Positions 1 to 6,348 are shown, numbered from the stretch's first letter. The stretch is DNA of 6,348 bases from CAZGSG01 sp964528095 (GCA_964528095.1 CAZGSG010000342.1:1-6348); one strand, 5' to 3'. The notes: generated from the sequence alone by a model not told the origin. Numbers and translations: made by a program.

Positions 1-11
1 AACTTACAAAC

Positions 12-272
12 ATGGCACACAAGAAAGGTGAAGGAAGTGTAAAGAACGGCCGCGACTCACACAGTAAGCGTCTTGGTGTAAAGATATTTGGTGGACAACC
101 CGCTATCACCGGTAACATTATCGTACGTCAAAGAGGTACAACTTATCATGCTGGTGAGAACGTTGGAGTTGGTAGAGACTTCACATTATTCGCATTGAAT
201 GATGGTTTAGTTCAATTCAACAAAGGTAAAAAGAATAGGACTTTTGTATCTGTTACCCTCCCAACTGCTTGA
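12..272 (+). CDS. rpmA: 50S ribosomal protein L27
   Basis: L27 is a bacterial large-subunit ribosomal protein whose flexible N-terminus reaches toward the peptidyl-transferase centre. The 86-residue product has the family's usual length and landmarks: MAHKKGEGS at the start, NGRDS followed by KRLGVK (residues 12-24), then IIVRQRGT and HAGENVGVGRDFTLFA through the core. The chain begins directly at MAHKKG, so it lacks the cleaved N-terminal extension seen in Firmicutes. The ATG at 12 is fixed by this conserved N-terminus. The leader before it is A-rich with no Shine-Dalgarno sequence, as is common in Bacteroidota. rplU normally precedes rpmA and would lie just left of the window. No clear intrinsic terminator follows, apart from the AT-rich palindrome at 316-343. 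Confidence 0.98.
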   Translation: MAHKKGEGSVKNGRDSHSKRLGVKIFGGQPAITGNIIVRQRGTTYHAGENVGVGRDFTLFALNDGLVQFNKGKKNRTFVSVTLPTA

Positions 273-309
273 TCTGTTTTGATTTATTTGCAATTTTGTT
301 GAAAAAAAA

Positions 310-340
310 TTTGGGTAGTATAAAATAATTATTATTTTTA
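310..340 (+). promoter_or_regulatory. Predicted Bacteroidota-type promoter for the small basic-protein gene
   Basis: TTTG at 310-313 is followed by a 19-base spacer and TATTTTTA at 333-340. This matches the Bacteroidota housekeeping promoter pattern (-33 TTTG/TTG, -7 TAnnTTTG) except for the last base of the -7 box. Transcription would start near 345-348, giving a leader of roughly 35-40 bases before the ATG at 384. The region is very AT-rich, so a chance match is possible. The exact spacing and the position before a short gene with its own terminator support the call. Confidence 0.55.
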
Positions 341-343
341 CTA
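316..343. repeat. AT-rich inverted repeat overlapping the predicted promoter
   Basis: Bases 316-320 (TAGTA) pair with 339-343 (TACTA), and 322-328 pair with 332-338. This gives 12 pairs with one bulged T at 321 and a three-base loop at 329-331. The palindrome covers the promoter spacer and the -7 box. It could be an operator-like site, a weak hairpin ending the rpmA transcript (a T6 run lies further on at 355-360), or a product of AT-rich composition. Only one pair is G-C, so the hairpin would be weak as RNA. Confidence 0.35.
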
Positions 344-383
344 ACGATAACCCATTTTTTACTAAACATTAAATTCAATCAAA

Positions 384-470
384 ATGGCAACAAAGAAAAA
401 AGCAGCTAAGAAAAAAGCAGCTCCAAAGAAAAAAGCAGCTAAGAAAAAAGCAGCTAAGAAAAAGAAATAA
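384..470 (+). CDS. 28-residue Lys/Ala-rich histone H1-like protein
   Basis: The predicted protein has 28 residues: 17 Lys, 8 Ala, one Pro, one Thr and the initiator Met. It reads MATKKKAAKKKAAP followed by a second KKKAAKKKAA block and a KKKK end. This resembles the C-terminal tails of histone H1 and bacterial H1-like proteins, which bind DNA or RNA by charge and have no folded domain. A nucleoid- or RNA-binding role is an inference from composition only. Support for a real gene comes from its setting: a predicted promoter at 310-340, an A-rich leader (ATCAAA before ATG) and a strong terminator 30 bases after the TAA. There is no competing ATG. The AAA/AAG codons follow a rigid repeating pattern. 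Alternatives are a non-coding RNA, or a decayed remnant of a longer H1-like gene. The gene is easily missed because of its size. Confidence 0.75.
   Translation: MATKKKAAKKKAAPKKKAAKKKAAKKKK
393..455 (+). repeat. Four identical 15-base repeats within the basic-protein gene
   Basis: The unit AAGAAAAAAGCAGCT (encoding KKKAA) occurs at 393-407, 408-422, 426-440 and 441-455 without a single mismatch. One CCA (Pro) codon at 423-425 separates the two pairs, so the array can also be read as a 30-base unit present twice. The unit length is a multiple of three, so gain or loss of copies keeps the frame. Identity at synonymous positions suggests recent expansion by slippage or unequal recombination. 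Confidence 0.95.
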
Positions 471-496
471 GTTCGAAGATTTCTTACAAGTTATAG

Positions 497-525
497 AGAG
501 TCCCGCAACAGCGGGACTTTTTTTT
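497..525 (+). terminator. Strong rho-independent terminator after the basic-protein gene
   Basis: AGTCCCGC (499-506) and GCGGGACT (511-518) form a perfect 8-pair, GC-rich stem with an AACA tetraloop. It is followed by a T run at 518-525. Flanking bases can extend the stem with A-T and G-T pairs. It lies 29 bases beyond the TAA at 468-470 and ends that transcript before polX. Confidence 0.92.
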
Positions 526-558
526 ATTCTACACCATCCCCTGAAAGCCTTACGCACC

Positions 559-583
559 AAGGGTTCTACGCCCACCCTTTTTT
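559..583 (+). terminator. Possible second hairpin with T run upstream of polX
   Basis: AAGGGT (559-564) pairs with ACCCTT (574-579) around a 9-base loop, and T578-T583 forms a T run. It could be a back-up terminator behind the 497-525 hairpin or a leader attenuator for polX, whose ATG is about 31 bases further on. The stem is short and its last bases are shared with the T run, so this is tentative. Confidence 0.3.
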
Positions 584-614
584 CTGTTTAACTGATCTTA
601 CCTAAATTGCAGTC

Positions 615-2285
615 ATGGACAACTCTGCTATCGCCGATCGCTTCGCTCTCCTTTCAAAGCTTATGGATATTCATGGAGAGAACTCTTTTAAATCAAAAAC
701 ATATTCCATAGCGGCCTATAATATCGATAAAATGGCTGTTCACCTGAAAGACACACCCAGGGAAAATCTCTTCAGTATTAAAGGAATTGGGGAAAGTGTA
801 GGCAAAAAAGTGGTCGAAATGCTCGATACCAACGAACTTTCGGTTTTGCAGGAATATATTCATAAAACACCGCCCGGTGTAATTGAGATGCTTAATATAA
901 AAGGTATCGGTCCAAAAAAGATACATACCATCTGGAAAGAGATGGATCTCGAATCGGTTGGCGAACTATTGTATGCGTGCAATGAAAACCGGCTTACCCT
1001 CTTCAAAGGCTTTGGCGAAAAGACACAACAGAATGTACAGGAAGCCATCGAATTTTATCTGCAGAACCAGGGCAATTTTTTATACGCGCAGATAGATGAG
1101 CTATTCCCTCAGATCAATGGATACCTTGAAAAACTATTTACACCAGAGAAAGTACATGTAACTGGTGCATTCAGACGGCAGGACCTGATCATTACTGAAC
1201 TCGAATACGTGGTGATTGAAAATAATGACCAGGTCAAACCAAAATTTCAATCTGCCCAGCCGCCCGAACTGCTGGAAGAAACCCCTTCCTCCATTTTATA
1301 TAAACTAAAGAATGGGCTAAGGCTACGTTTATACACAGGTGGCGAATCATTGGCAGAGCAGTTATTTCTCACAACAGGATCGCCCGCATTTATCGAGTCA
1401 TTTACACAAGCATTCCCTGCTATAAAACTCGCCCAGGCAGGGCGGACTGATGAAGCGATCTTTAAAGCGGCGAATATTCCCTATATCCAGCCTTACCTCC
1501 GGGAAAATACCGGAATCATTGAGCAGGCAAAAAACAAGGCATTACCTGTTGTAATTGAAACAAAAGATATTAAAGCCATTATTCACAGCCATAGCAACTG
1601 GAGCGACGGCGCCAATACTATTGAAGAAATGGCGAAGGAATGTATCCGCCTGGGGCATGAATACCTGGTGTTATCCGATCACTCCAAAGCCGCTGCCTAT
1701 GCCAATGGCCTGTCGGAAGAACGGATAAAGGAACAACACCGGCATATCGACGAACTAAATAAGAAACTGGCTCCTTTCAGGATATTCAAGAGCATCGAGT
1801 GCGATATACTGACTGATGGCAGCATGGACTATCCTGATGAAGTACTGGCAGGTTTTGACCTGGTCATCGCATCGGTACACAGCAACCTGAAGATGAACCA
1901 GGAAAAAGCAATGATGCGCTTATTAAAAGCTATCAGCAATCCTTACGTGACCATACTGGGACATATGACCGGGCGGCTCCTGCTGAGCCGCAAAGGATAT
2001 CCTGTAGATCATGAACAGATCATTGAGGCCTGCGCCGCCAATAATGTAGTGATAGAACTGAATGCCCATCCCCGGCGATTGGATATTGACTGGGCCTGGG
2101 TAAATAAAGCCGTGGCCAAAAATGTATTAATATCCATCAACCCGGATGCGCATTACCTCGAAGGTTTTAAGGATATTCATTACGGGGTACTGGCTGCACA
2201 AAAAGGCGGATTGACAAAAGAACATAACCTCAGCAGTTTTTCATTAGCCAGGTTTGAAGAGTTTTTAAAGAAGCGGCGCGGCTGA
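615..2285 (+). CDS. polX: PolX-family protein with intact PHP domain and degenerate polymerase active site
   Basis: Bacterial PolX joins a family-X (Pol beta-like) polymerase to a PHP phosphoesterase and acts in gap filling and end processing during DNA repair. At 556 residues the product is near the usual length. Residues 1-150 form the N-terminal helical region, with GENSFKSKTY and three helix-hairpin-helix motifs (KGIGES near 56-61, KGIGPK near 96-101, KGFGEK near 131-136). The palm follows (GAFRR 184-188, TTGS 253-256), but the expected catalytic GDxD is T194-E195-L196-E197. The third catalytic Asp aligns with an Arg (R238, or R236 if the alignment shifts). The PHP domain (about 320-556) keeps its likely metal ligands: H324, H326, D331, H356, E395, H422, H450, D511 and H513. 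DNA binding and PHP nuclease or phosphoesterase activity therefore look retained, while polymerisation looks lost or altered. The ATG at 615 matches the family N-terminus. There is no Shine-Dalgarno and no clear promoter. The gene converges on the kinase gene. Confidence 0.93.
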   Translation: MDNSAIADRFALLSKLMDIHGENSFKSKTYSIAAYNIDKMAVHLKDTPRENLFSIKGIGESVGKKVVEMLDTNELSVLQEYIHKTPPGVIEMLNIKGIGPKKIHTIWKEMDLESVGELLYACNENRLTLFKGFGEKTQQNVQEAIEFYLQNQGNFLYAQIDELFPQINGYLEKLFTPEKVHVTGAFRRQDLIITELEYVVIENNDQVKPKFQSAQPPELLEETPSSILYKLKNGLRLRLYTGGESLAEQLFLTTGSPAFIESFTQAFPAIKLAQAGRTDEAIFKAANIPYIQPYLRENTGIIEQAKNKALPVVIETKDIKAIIHSHSNWSDGANTIEEMAKECIRLGHEYLVLSDHSKAAAYANGLSEERIKEQHRHIDELNKKLAPFRIFKSIECDILTDGSMDYPDEVLAGFDLVIASVHSNLKMNQEKAMMRLLKAISNPYVTILGHMTGRLLLSRKGYPVDHEQIIEACAANNVVIELNAHPRRLDIDWAWVNKAVAKNVLISINPDAHYLEGFKDIHYGVLAAQKGGLTKEHNLSSFSLARFEEFLKKRRG

Positions 2286-2366
2286 TTTGAAGAGAGATGC
2301 TCAGTTAATCATGGGTCCACATTGCGTTGAGTGAATTTATCCTACTACTTTTTTTCAATCACGGGG
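2286..2366. other. Convergent intergenic gap between polX and the kinase gene
   Basis: These 81 bases separate the two stop codons. A T run at 2349-2355 is present, but I find no stable GC-rich stem next to it on either strand. No gene is visible. Termination here may be factor-dependent, or each transcript may run into the opposing gene. Confidence 0.6.
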
Positions 2367-5300
2367 TTAAACAAGTGGTATCTCAACATGAAACGTGGTG
2401 CCTTGCCCCTTTTCCGTTTCAAACCAGATCTTACCCTTGGCCTGCTCCACAATACCTTTGCACATGGCCAGCCCAAGCCCTGTGCCGGAAGACTTGGTGG
2501 TGAAGTTGGGAATAAATATGCGTGATTGCATTTCGGGAGCGATCCCTTCCCCGTTGTCTTTTATACTTACCCGGAGATAACCGTTATGCACCGACTCTTC
2601 CATTATTATATGACATTCCTTTTCATTACAGGCTTCTATGGCGTTGGCGATAAGATTGGTAAAAAGCCGGTTCATCTGCGTTTTGTCAGCACTCACCAAT
2701 ACCCGTTGATGCAAAGGCTTCCATTCAAAATTGATATGTTGATCTGTACCGAAGAGATCCAGTAATGAACGAAGTACATCATGCAGGTCAAACTCTTCCA
2801 TATTATTATTGCCAATATTGGCGAACTGGGAAAAGTCGGCGGCGATCTTTGACAAATGATCTATCTGTTCAACGAGCGTGTTTGCCACACTACCTGATAA
2901 TTCTTTTACATTCGGATGATTGTTATGTATAGCTTTTTGCAGGTACTGTATGCTTAGCTTCATCGGTGTCAATGGATTTTTGATCTCGTGGGCTACCTGT
3001 CGCGCCATTTCCCGCCAGGCCCCTTCCCTTTCTGTCTTGGCCAGTGCCTCAGCGCTTTCTCCCAGTTTAGTCACCATCTTATTATACTCCTTTACCAATC
3101 CACCGATCTCATCGGCCCTGTTCCAGACGATCTCTTCATTCATTTTGCCCAGATTCACCTGCTTCATTTTATCGCTGATGATAGAGAACGAACGGGTGAT
3201 CCGGTTGGTAATAAATAAAGCGATCAACCCCGCTATCAAAAAGATAAAAGCATTCAGGTTAATGACTGTCACAATAAAGTTAGATATCTCCTGGTGCAGC
3301 TCCTGCTCAGAGGTAAAATAAGGAATGCTCAGGTAACCATAGGGTTTTCCGTTCAGGTCCAAAACCGGGGCATATACACTCAGGTAGGAAAGATTGGAGA
3401 TTGACTCCTTCTGCACATGTTGTATCTCATTCATCTGGCTCAGGTAAAAGAATGCGGTAGGGTCCATCTTTGTGCTAAGCACCCCTTTGCGATATACTTC
3501 TTTTTCGGATGATTCCTGCATATCACCATTAAGATCATACACATTTACATCTACACCATGAATATCCGATATTTCGTTCACAAGGGTCTGCAGATCGTAG
3601 TTGGCAGCAGAATCATACCTTTTTATTTTATCTCCATATGTTTCATCCGCTTCTGTTTTTTTCTCCATCTCCTTTACCATGATGTTCATGGTACGACTCA
3701 GCTTGTCACTATTACTGCGTTCATAGCGGCTTATAAAAAAGGAAATCGTGGCGATACCGATGATAACAAAAGAAAAAATACTGATAAATATAACAGTGCC
3801 ATGTACCTGTGCACGAATATTCAACTGCATCATTTTCTTAACCCCCTGCCAGTTATAGCCGCTTTTTAAAATAAGCGATAATAGCTGCACAAAAGAAACC
3901 AGGAACAGGAACGAACAAAAGATATAAGAGAACAGCGTAATGCCTTCGATGATAGTGTCCCGCTTTCGTGTCATCACCACTACAATATCATTACTGGCGC
4001 GGTACCAAAGTTCATTATAGTCACCATTATTTCTCCTTCCAAATTCTTCTTTAGGCACTTTATCCGCGTCGAGTTTGGTAGGGAATGGATATTTATTGGA
4101 ATAATTCACCAATCGTTTCTTGCTGTATACCGCATACGAATAGATAGGCGAATTTTCCGGATCGTTCTTTTTATACTGTTTGAACATCTGCGGAAAAAGG
4201 GCGTCACCACTGCTATACTTTTTCGGGTTGGAAATTATAAATACAGAGCCCATTATATTTCCGCTCGTATCTTTTGCAATTTTCCGCGTGATATAGGTGT
4301 ATTTTGAGAAAGAGCTCTCGTAATAATACAAATCTGGTGTGGAAGTCGCTTTTGCCTGGGATTTAACAATTGCATTAAGCGCATCGGCCGTGGTAGGGTC
4401 CTGGTTGAACAAGGGCCTGCCCGATGAATCATACACCAGTAATCTTGTTTCATAATTATTGGCATAAGTGCCATAATTAATTTCAAGTATGCTATCGCGC
4501 ACTATCCTGTTTTCGATACTATCCCTGAGCTTGTAAAAATTATCCTGCAGGAAATCGTCATCAATATACTTTAATGCGATGCTCATGACCCGCTCGCCGG
4601 AACCATCTGCTCCCGCCGCCTGCTTTTGCGCATAAAATTTTCTGCGCTCCCATTCCGCTTTTTTATTCTCTGCCAGCATAATACTTGCAATGGAAAGAGA
4701 AAAAACAAAGATCCAGAAAAGAATACCAGCGATATTGATACGGATACGATTTAAGATCAGCCCCTGCCTGTTCACCAGCCAGGTATAAAGCAATAGCCAG
4801 GCGAGTACGGGAATATAAAAAAGTATGGTGGGATCGCCGGAACGAAGTGTGAGATATACAAGACCGGAAAACCCGATTGCAAAATAAACAGGCCAGGTAT
4901 TCTTTTTAAACAATGGAAAAATGACCCTGAAAAGCAATTGTGTAAAATAATAATAGGACAATGTCAGGCAGGCAAGAACGATAAATCCTACTACAGTGTA
5001 CCGGTCAAGACTATAAAAATCGGTCACATCAAACGAGATCTTTGAATTGGCAACGATGCTGCGTATAGCAGAAGACAGGACAAACGTAGAATAGATGAGC
5101 ATGCAAAGCGACACAATACCGGCGGTCCATCGCATCCATTGCGGAAATCTATCCAGCAGATTGTCTACATGCTGTACTTTATACCAGGCAAATAATACGA
5201 CCCAGCAAAAGAATGCGGAGTTGAGAAAAAGATCGCCGAGTGAACGTTGCAGGAGGTTCGAGCCATATATTGAAGGATCGAATAACTGGAACTGGCGAAG

Positions 5301-6113
5301 GTTGAGCAAACCGGGAAACCAATAGATCAATACCCTGATCGTAATCAGTGACAGCACCAGGAACAGCACGCCCCTCCATACCCGTACCCTTGCCAGTGAT
5401 TCTGCCAGCATGTGTATAAAAAGGATCAGCAATAACAGGCCTGCAAAACGAAGGATAATCGTAAGCCGGTTATTATATTGAACAGAGCCAGATTCTTTTT
5501 TCTGAAAATAAAACAGGGTCCTGCCAGTTAGGGATTTTACTGGAAATTCCGTGACCCGTGTAGTCAGCTTAACCCGCTGATCGGCAGAACTGCTAAATGA
5601 AAAACGCTGGGGCATGAACTCATTGTCCAGGAAATAAACATTACGCACGGGGATCATGGCATAAGCCACTACTGTCTGGCCAGAGACTTCGAGCGTTCTC
5701 TTTATTAATAAATAGTCGCCGTTGGATAATTCAAGAAACTCTTCCAACTCGGATGCGGCATAGGTATAGTCTGGCGGTGTGATCAGTTGCGTGCTCCAGA
5801 AACGCATTGCCAGCATCCCCTGGTCATTGACCGTATAGAGGAATATGCCATAGGGATGTTTGATCGTTTTAGTAAGTTCATTCGCCGAAACTTTATTATT
5901 GATCAGGGAATTGACAAATGCAGTGTCCTGTAAAAAAGAATTAAAATCTCTTTGATGGCGGGCCAGATATGCTTCCGCATTATTAATTTCTGCTACTACC
6001 GAATAGCGGGTAGTATAGATCTTATTGAAGATAAAAGAAAGGATGAATAAGACGATTGCTGACAGCAATAAGCTGAATTTCCAAAACAAGTTATTTCGTA
6101 AAACTGGCTTCAC
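2367..6113 (-). CDS. Large membrane sensor histidine kinase, NtrY-like core, three extracytoplasmic regions
   Basis: The product is a 1248-residue inner-membrane kinase that should sense an outside signal and phosphorylate a response regulator. Membrane segments are predicted near 10-30, 217-238, 248-268, 296-311, 329-350, 373-397, 405-423, 428-446, 460-480, 723-749, 771-795 and 946-969. With basic residues placed inside, this leaves large outside regions at about 31-216, 481-722 and 796-945. A HAMP domain follows (about 966-1020, DEIG at 1001-1004). HisKA carries the phospho-acceptor H1042 in VAHEIKNPLTPMKLSIQYL, close to NtrY. The ATPase has the N box (N1153, N1157), DNGEG (1186-1190), FTTK (1204-1207) and GTGLGL (1210-1215), so the catalytic core looks complete. 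There is no receiver domain and no regulator gene nearby, so the ligand and partner are unknown. The start is GTG, overlapping the mazG stop, with an SD-like AAAGGGG just upstream. Confidence 0.93.
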   Translation of the reverse strand: MKPVLRNNLFWKFSLLLSAIVLFILSFIFNKIYTTRYSVVAEINNAEAYLARHQRDFNSFLQDTAFVNSLINNKVSANELTKTIKHPYGIFLYTVNDQGMLAMRFWSTQLITPPDYTYAASELEEFLELSNGDYLLIKRTLEVSGQTVVAYAMIPVRNVYFLDNEFMPQRFSFSSSADQRVKLTTRVTEFPVKSLTGRTLFYFQKKESGSVQYNNRLTIILRFAGLLLLILFIHMLAESLARVRVWRGVLFLVLSLITIRVLIYWFPGLLNLRQFQLFDPSIYGSNLLQRSLGDLFLNSAFFCWVVLFAWYKVQHVDNLLDRFPQWMRWTAGIVSLCMLIYSTFVLSSAIRSIVANSKISFDVTDFYSLDRYTVVGFIVLACLTLSYYYFTQLLFRVIFPLFKKNTWPVYFAIGFSGLVYLTLRSGDPTILFYIPVLAWLLLYTWLVNRQGLILNRIRINIAGILFWIFVFSLSIASIMLAENKKAEWERRKFYAQKQAAGADGSGERVMSIALKYIDDDFLQDNFYKLRDSIENRIVRDSILEINYGTYANNYETRLLVYDSSGRPLFNQDPTTADALNAIVKSQAKATSTPDLYYYESSFSKYTYITRKIAKDTSGNIMGSVFIISNPKKYSSGDALFPQMFKQYKKNDPENSPIYSYAVYSKKRLVNYSNKYPFPTKLDADKVPKEEFGRRNNGDYNELWYRASNDIVVVMTRKRDTIIEGITLFSYIFCSFLFLVSFVQLLSLILKSGYNWQGVKKMMQLNIRAQVHGTVIFISIFSFVIIGIATISFFISRYERSNSDKLSRTMNIMVKEMEKKTEADETYGDKIKRYDSAANYDLQTLVNEISDIHGVDVNVYDLNGDMQESSEKEVYRKGVLSTKMDPTAFFYLSQMNEIQHVQKESISNLSYLSVYAPVLDLNGKPYGYLSIPYFTSEQELHQEISNFIVTVINLNAFIFLIAGLIALFITNRITRSFSIISDKMKQVNLGKMNEEIVWNRADEIGGLVKEYNKMVTKLGESAEALAKTEREGAWREMARQVAHEIKNPLTPMKLSIQYLQKAIHNNHPNVKELSGSVANTLVEQIDHLSKIAADFSQFANIGNNNMEEFDLHDVLRSLLDLFGTDQHINFEWKPLHQRVLVSADKTQMNRLFTNLIANAIEACNEKECHIIMEESVHNGYLRVSIKDNGEGIAPEMQSRIFIPNFTTKSSGTGLGLAMCKGIVEQAKGKIWFETEKGQGTTFHVEIPLV
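6110..6113 (-). promoter_or_regulatory. GTGA stop-start overlap coupling mazG to the kinase gene
   Basis: Read on the minus strand, the kinase GTG (6113-6111) and the mazG TGA (6112-6110) share two bases. An SD-like AAAGGGG lies inside the last mazG codons, three bases before the GTG. No other start codon occurs nearby in the kinase frame; the next Met is residue 100, after the first membrane segment. Translational coupling is therefore likely. Confidence 0.75.
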
Positions 6114-6348
6114 GTTCCCCTTTGTTGTTTAATGTTGGTCCAAATAGCGTCCATTTCAGAAAGACTCATCTCATTGAGGTCTTTTCCTTCTTTAAGCGCG
6201 ATTTGTTCCATTTGAGTAAACCGGTGGATGAATTTTTTATTGGTTCGTTCCAGGGCATTTTCGGCGTCTATCCGCAAAAACCGTGCATAATTGATCATTG
6301 AAAACACCAGGTCCCCAAATTCCTCCTCCATCTTCTCCTGTTCCCCGG
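6110..6348 (-). CDS. mazG: Nucleoside triphosphate pyrophosphohydrolase MazG, C-terminal part (5' end outside window)
   Basis: MazG hydrolyses nucleoside triphosphates to the monophosphate and pyrophosphate. It is a cytosolic housecleaning enzyme and in E. coli also influences ppGpp levels. Only about 79 codons are in the window, and the frame stays open to the right edge, so the Met at 6331 is internal rather than the start. The visible part matches the C-terminal MazG domain: EEEFGDLVFSMINYARFLRI carries the ExxD half of the metal-binding motif. Next come the family signatures A-L-x-R-T-N-x-K-F-x-x-R-F and, near the end, L-x-E-M-D-A-I-W. The stop overlaps the start of the kinase gene, so the two form an operon whose promoter lies to the right of the window. 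Whether the N-terminal MazG repeat is present cannot be seen. Confidence 0.93.
   Translation of the reverse strand, partial: GEQEKMEEEFGDLVFSMINYARFLRIDAENALERTNKKFIHRFTQMEQIALKEGKDLNEMSLSEMDAIWTNIKQQRGT

Noticed and set aside
273..315. Intrinsic terminator directly after rpmA around the A8 run at 302-309
   Set aside because: Only short AT pairings can form and no T run follows a stable stem.
391..530. Possible programmed frameshift at the A6 runs of the basic-protein gene; the +1 frame stays open past the TAA at 468-470
   Set aside because: No typical slippery heptamer in the right phase and no stimulatory structure before the stop. The extended frame runs through the terminator stem and is not protein-like.
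375..575. Minus-strand open frame opposite the basic-protein gene, rich in Phe, Leu, Ser and Cys
   Set aside because: It is the reverse reading of the Lys/Ala repeat and the terminator. Its repeating FFLSC pattern is a by-product of the 15-base repeats.
2920..3321. 133-residue plus-strand open frame
   Set aside because: It lies wholly opposite the HAMP/HisKA and last membrane part of the kinase, whose conserved motifs are clear. The same holds for the other plus-strand frames at 2331-2765, 2988-3218, 3558-3869 and 5095-5325.
4253..4486. Minus-strand open frame in another phase inside the kinase gene, taken as a possible frameshift or nested gene
   Set aside because: The kinase frame is unbroken for 1248 codons here and its residues fit an extracytoplasmic domain. 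The alternate frame shows no recognisable features.
6110..6331. Reading the ATG at 6331 as the start of a 73-residue gene
   Set aside because: The frame is open beyond it to the window edge and the Met falls inside the conserved MazG metal-binding region, so it is an internal residue.
615..6348. A defence or novel multi-gene system combining PolX/PHP nuclease, sensor kinase and MazG
   Set aside because: polX is on the opposite strand from the mazG-kinase pair, the stops converge, and each protein resembles a common chromosomal family. No effector, mobile-element or composition signal supports a joint system.

Overview
The window looks like chromosomal core sequence from a member of the Bacteroidota, most likely a Chitinophagaceae-type bacterium. 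This is an inference from several signs. Start codons are preceded by A-rich leaders and mostly lack Shine-Dalgarno sequences. One intergenic region carries a good match to the Bacteroidota promoter (TTTG, 19-base spacer, TAnnTTTg-like -7 box). The proteins themselves (L27, a PolX-like protein, a very large NtrY-like sensor kinase, MazG) also fit. I see no mobile element, CRISPR array, tRNA or rRNA.

Left part (1-614): rpmA (ribosomal protein L27) lies at the left edge, presumably the last gene of an rplU-rpmA unit. About 110 bases later is a 28-residue gene encoding an almost pure Lys/Ala protein that resembles a histone H1 tail. It has its own predicted promoter (310-340), an AT-rich palindrome over that promoter (316-343) and a strong intrinsic terminator (about 497-525), so it is probably an independent transcription unit. 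The gene is built from four identical 15-base repeats.

Middle (615-2285): a 556-residue PolX-family protein. Its helix-hairpin-helix region and C-terminal PHP phosphoesterase domain look complete, with all expected metal ligands present. The polymerase palm has lost its catalytic aspartates: the expected GDxD reads T-E-L-E, and the third Asp aligns with Arg. It may act as a DNA-end or gap-binding PHP nuclease rather than a polymerase.

Right part (2286-6348, minus strand): mazG (only the C-terminal part is in the window) is followed by a 1248-residue sensor histidine kinase. The kinase starts with GTG and overlaps the mazG stop in a GTGA junction, so the two are probably co-transcribed and translationally coupled. 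The kinase has about 12 predicted membrane segments, three large extracytoplasmic regions, a HAMP domain and an NtrY-like HisKA/HATPase core. No response regulator is present in the window. polX and the kinase gene converge across an 81-base gap with no convincing terminator.

The most notable points are the tiny repeat-built basic protein, the PolX homologue with a degenerate polymerase site and intact PHP site, and the three-sensor-region kinase coupled to mazG. I do not see evidence for a defence island or other new multi-gene system.
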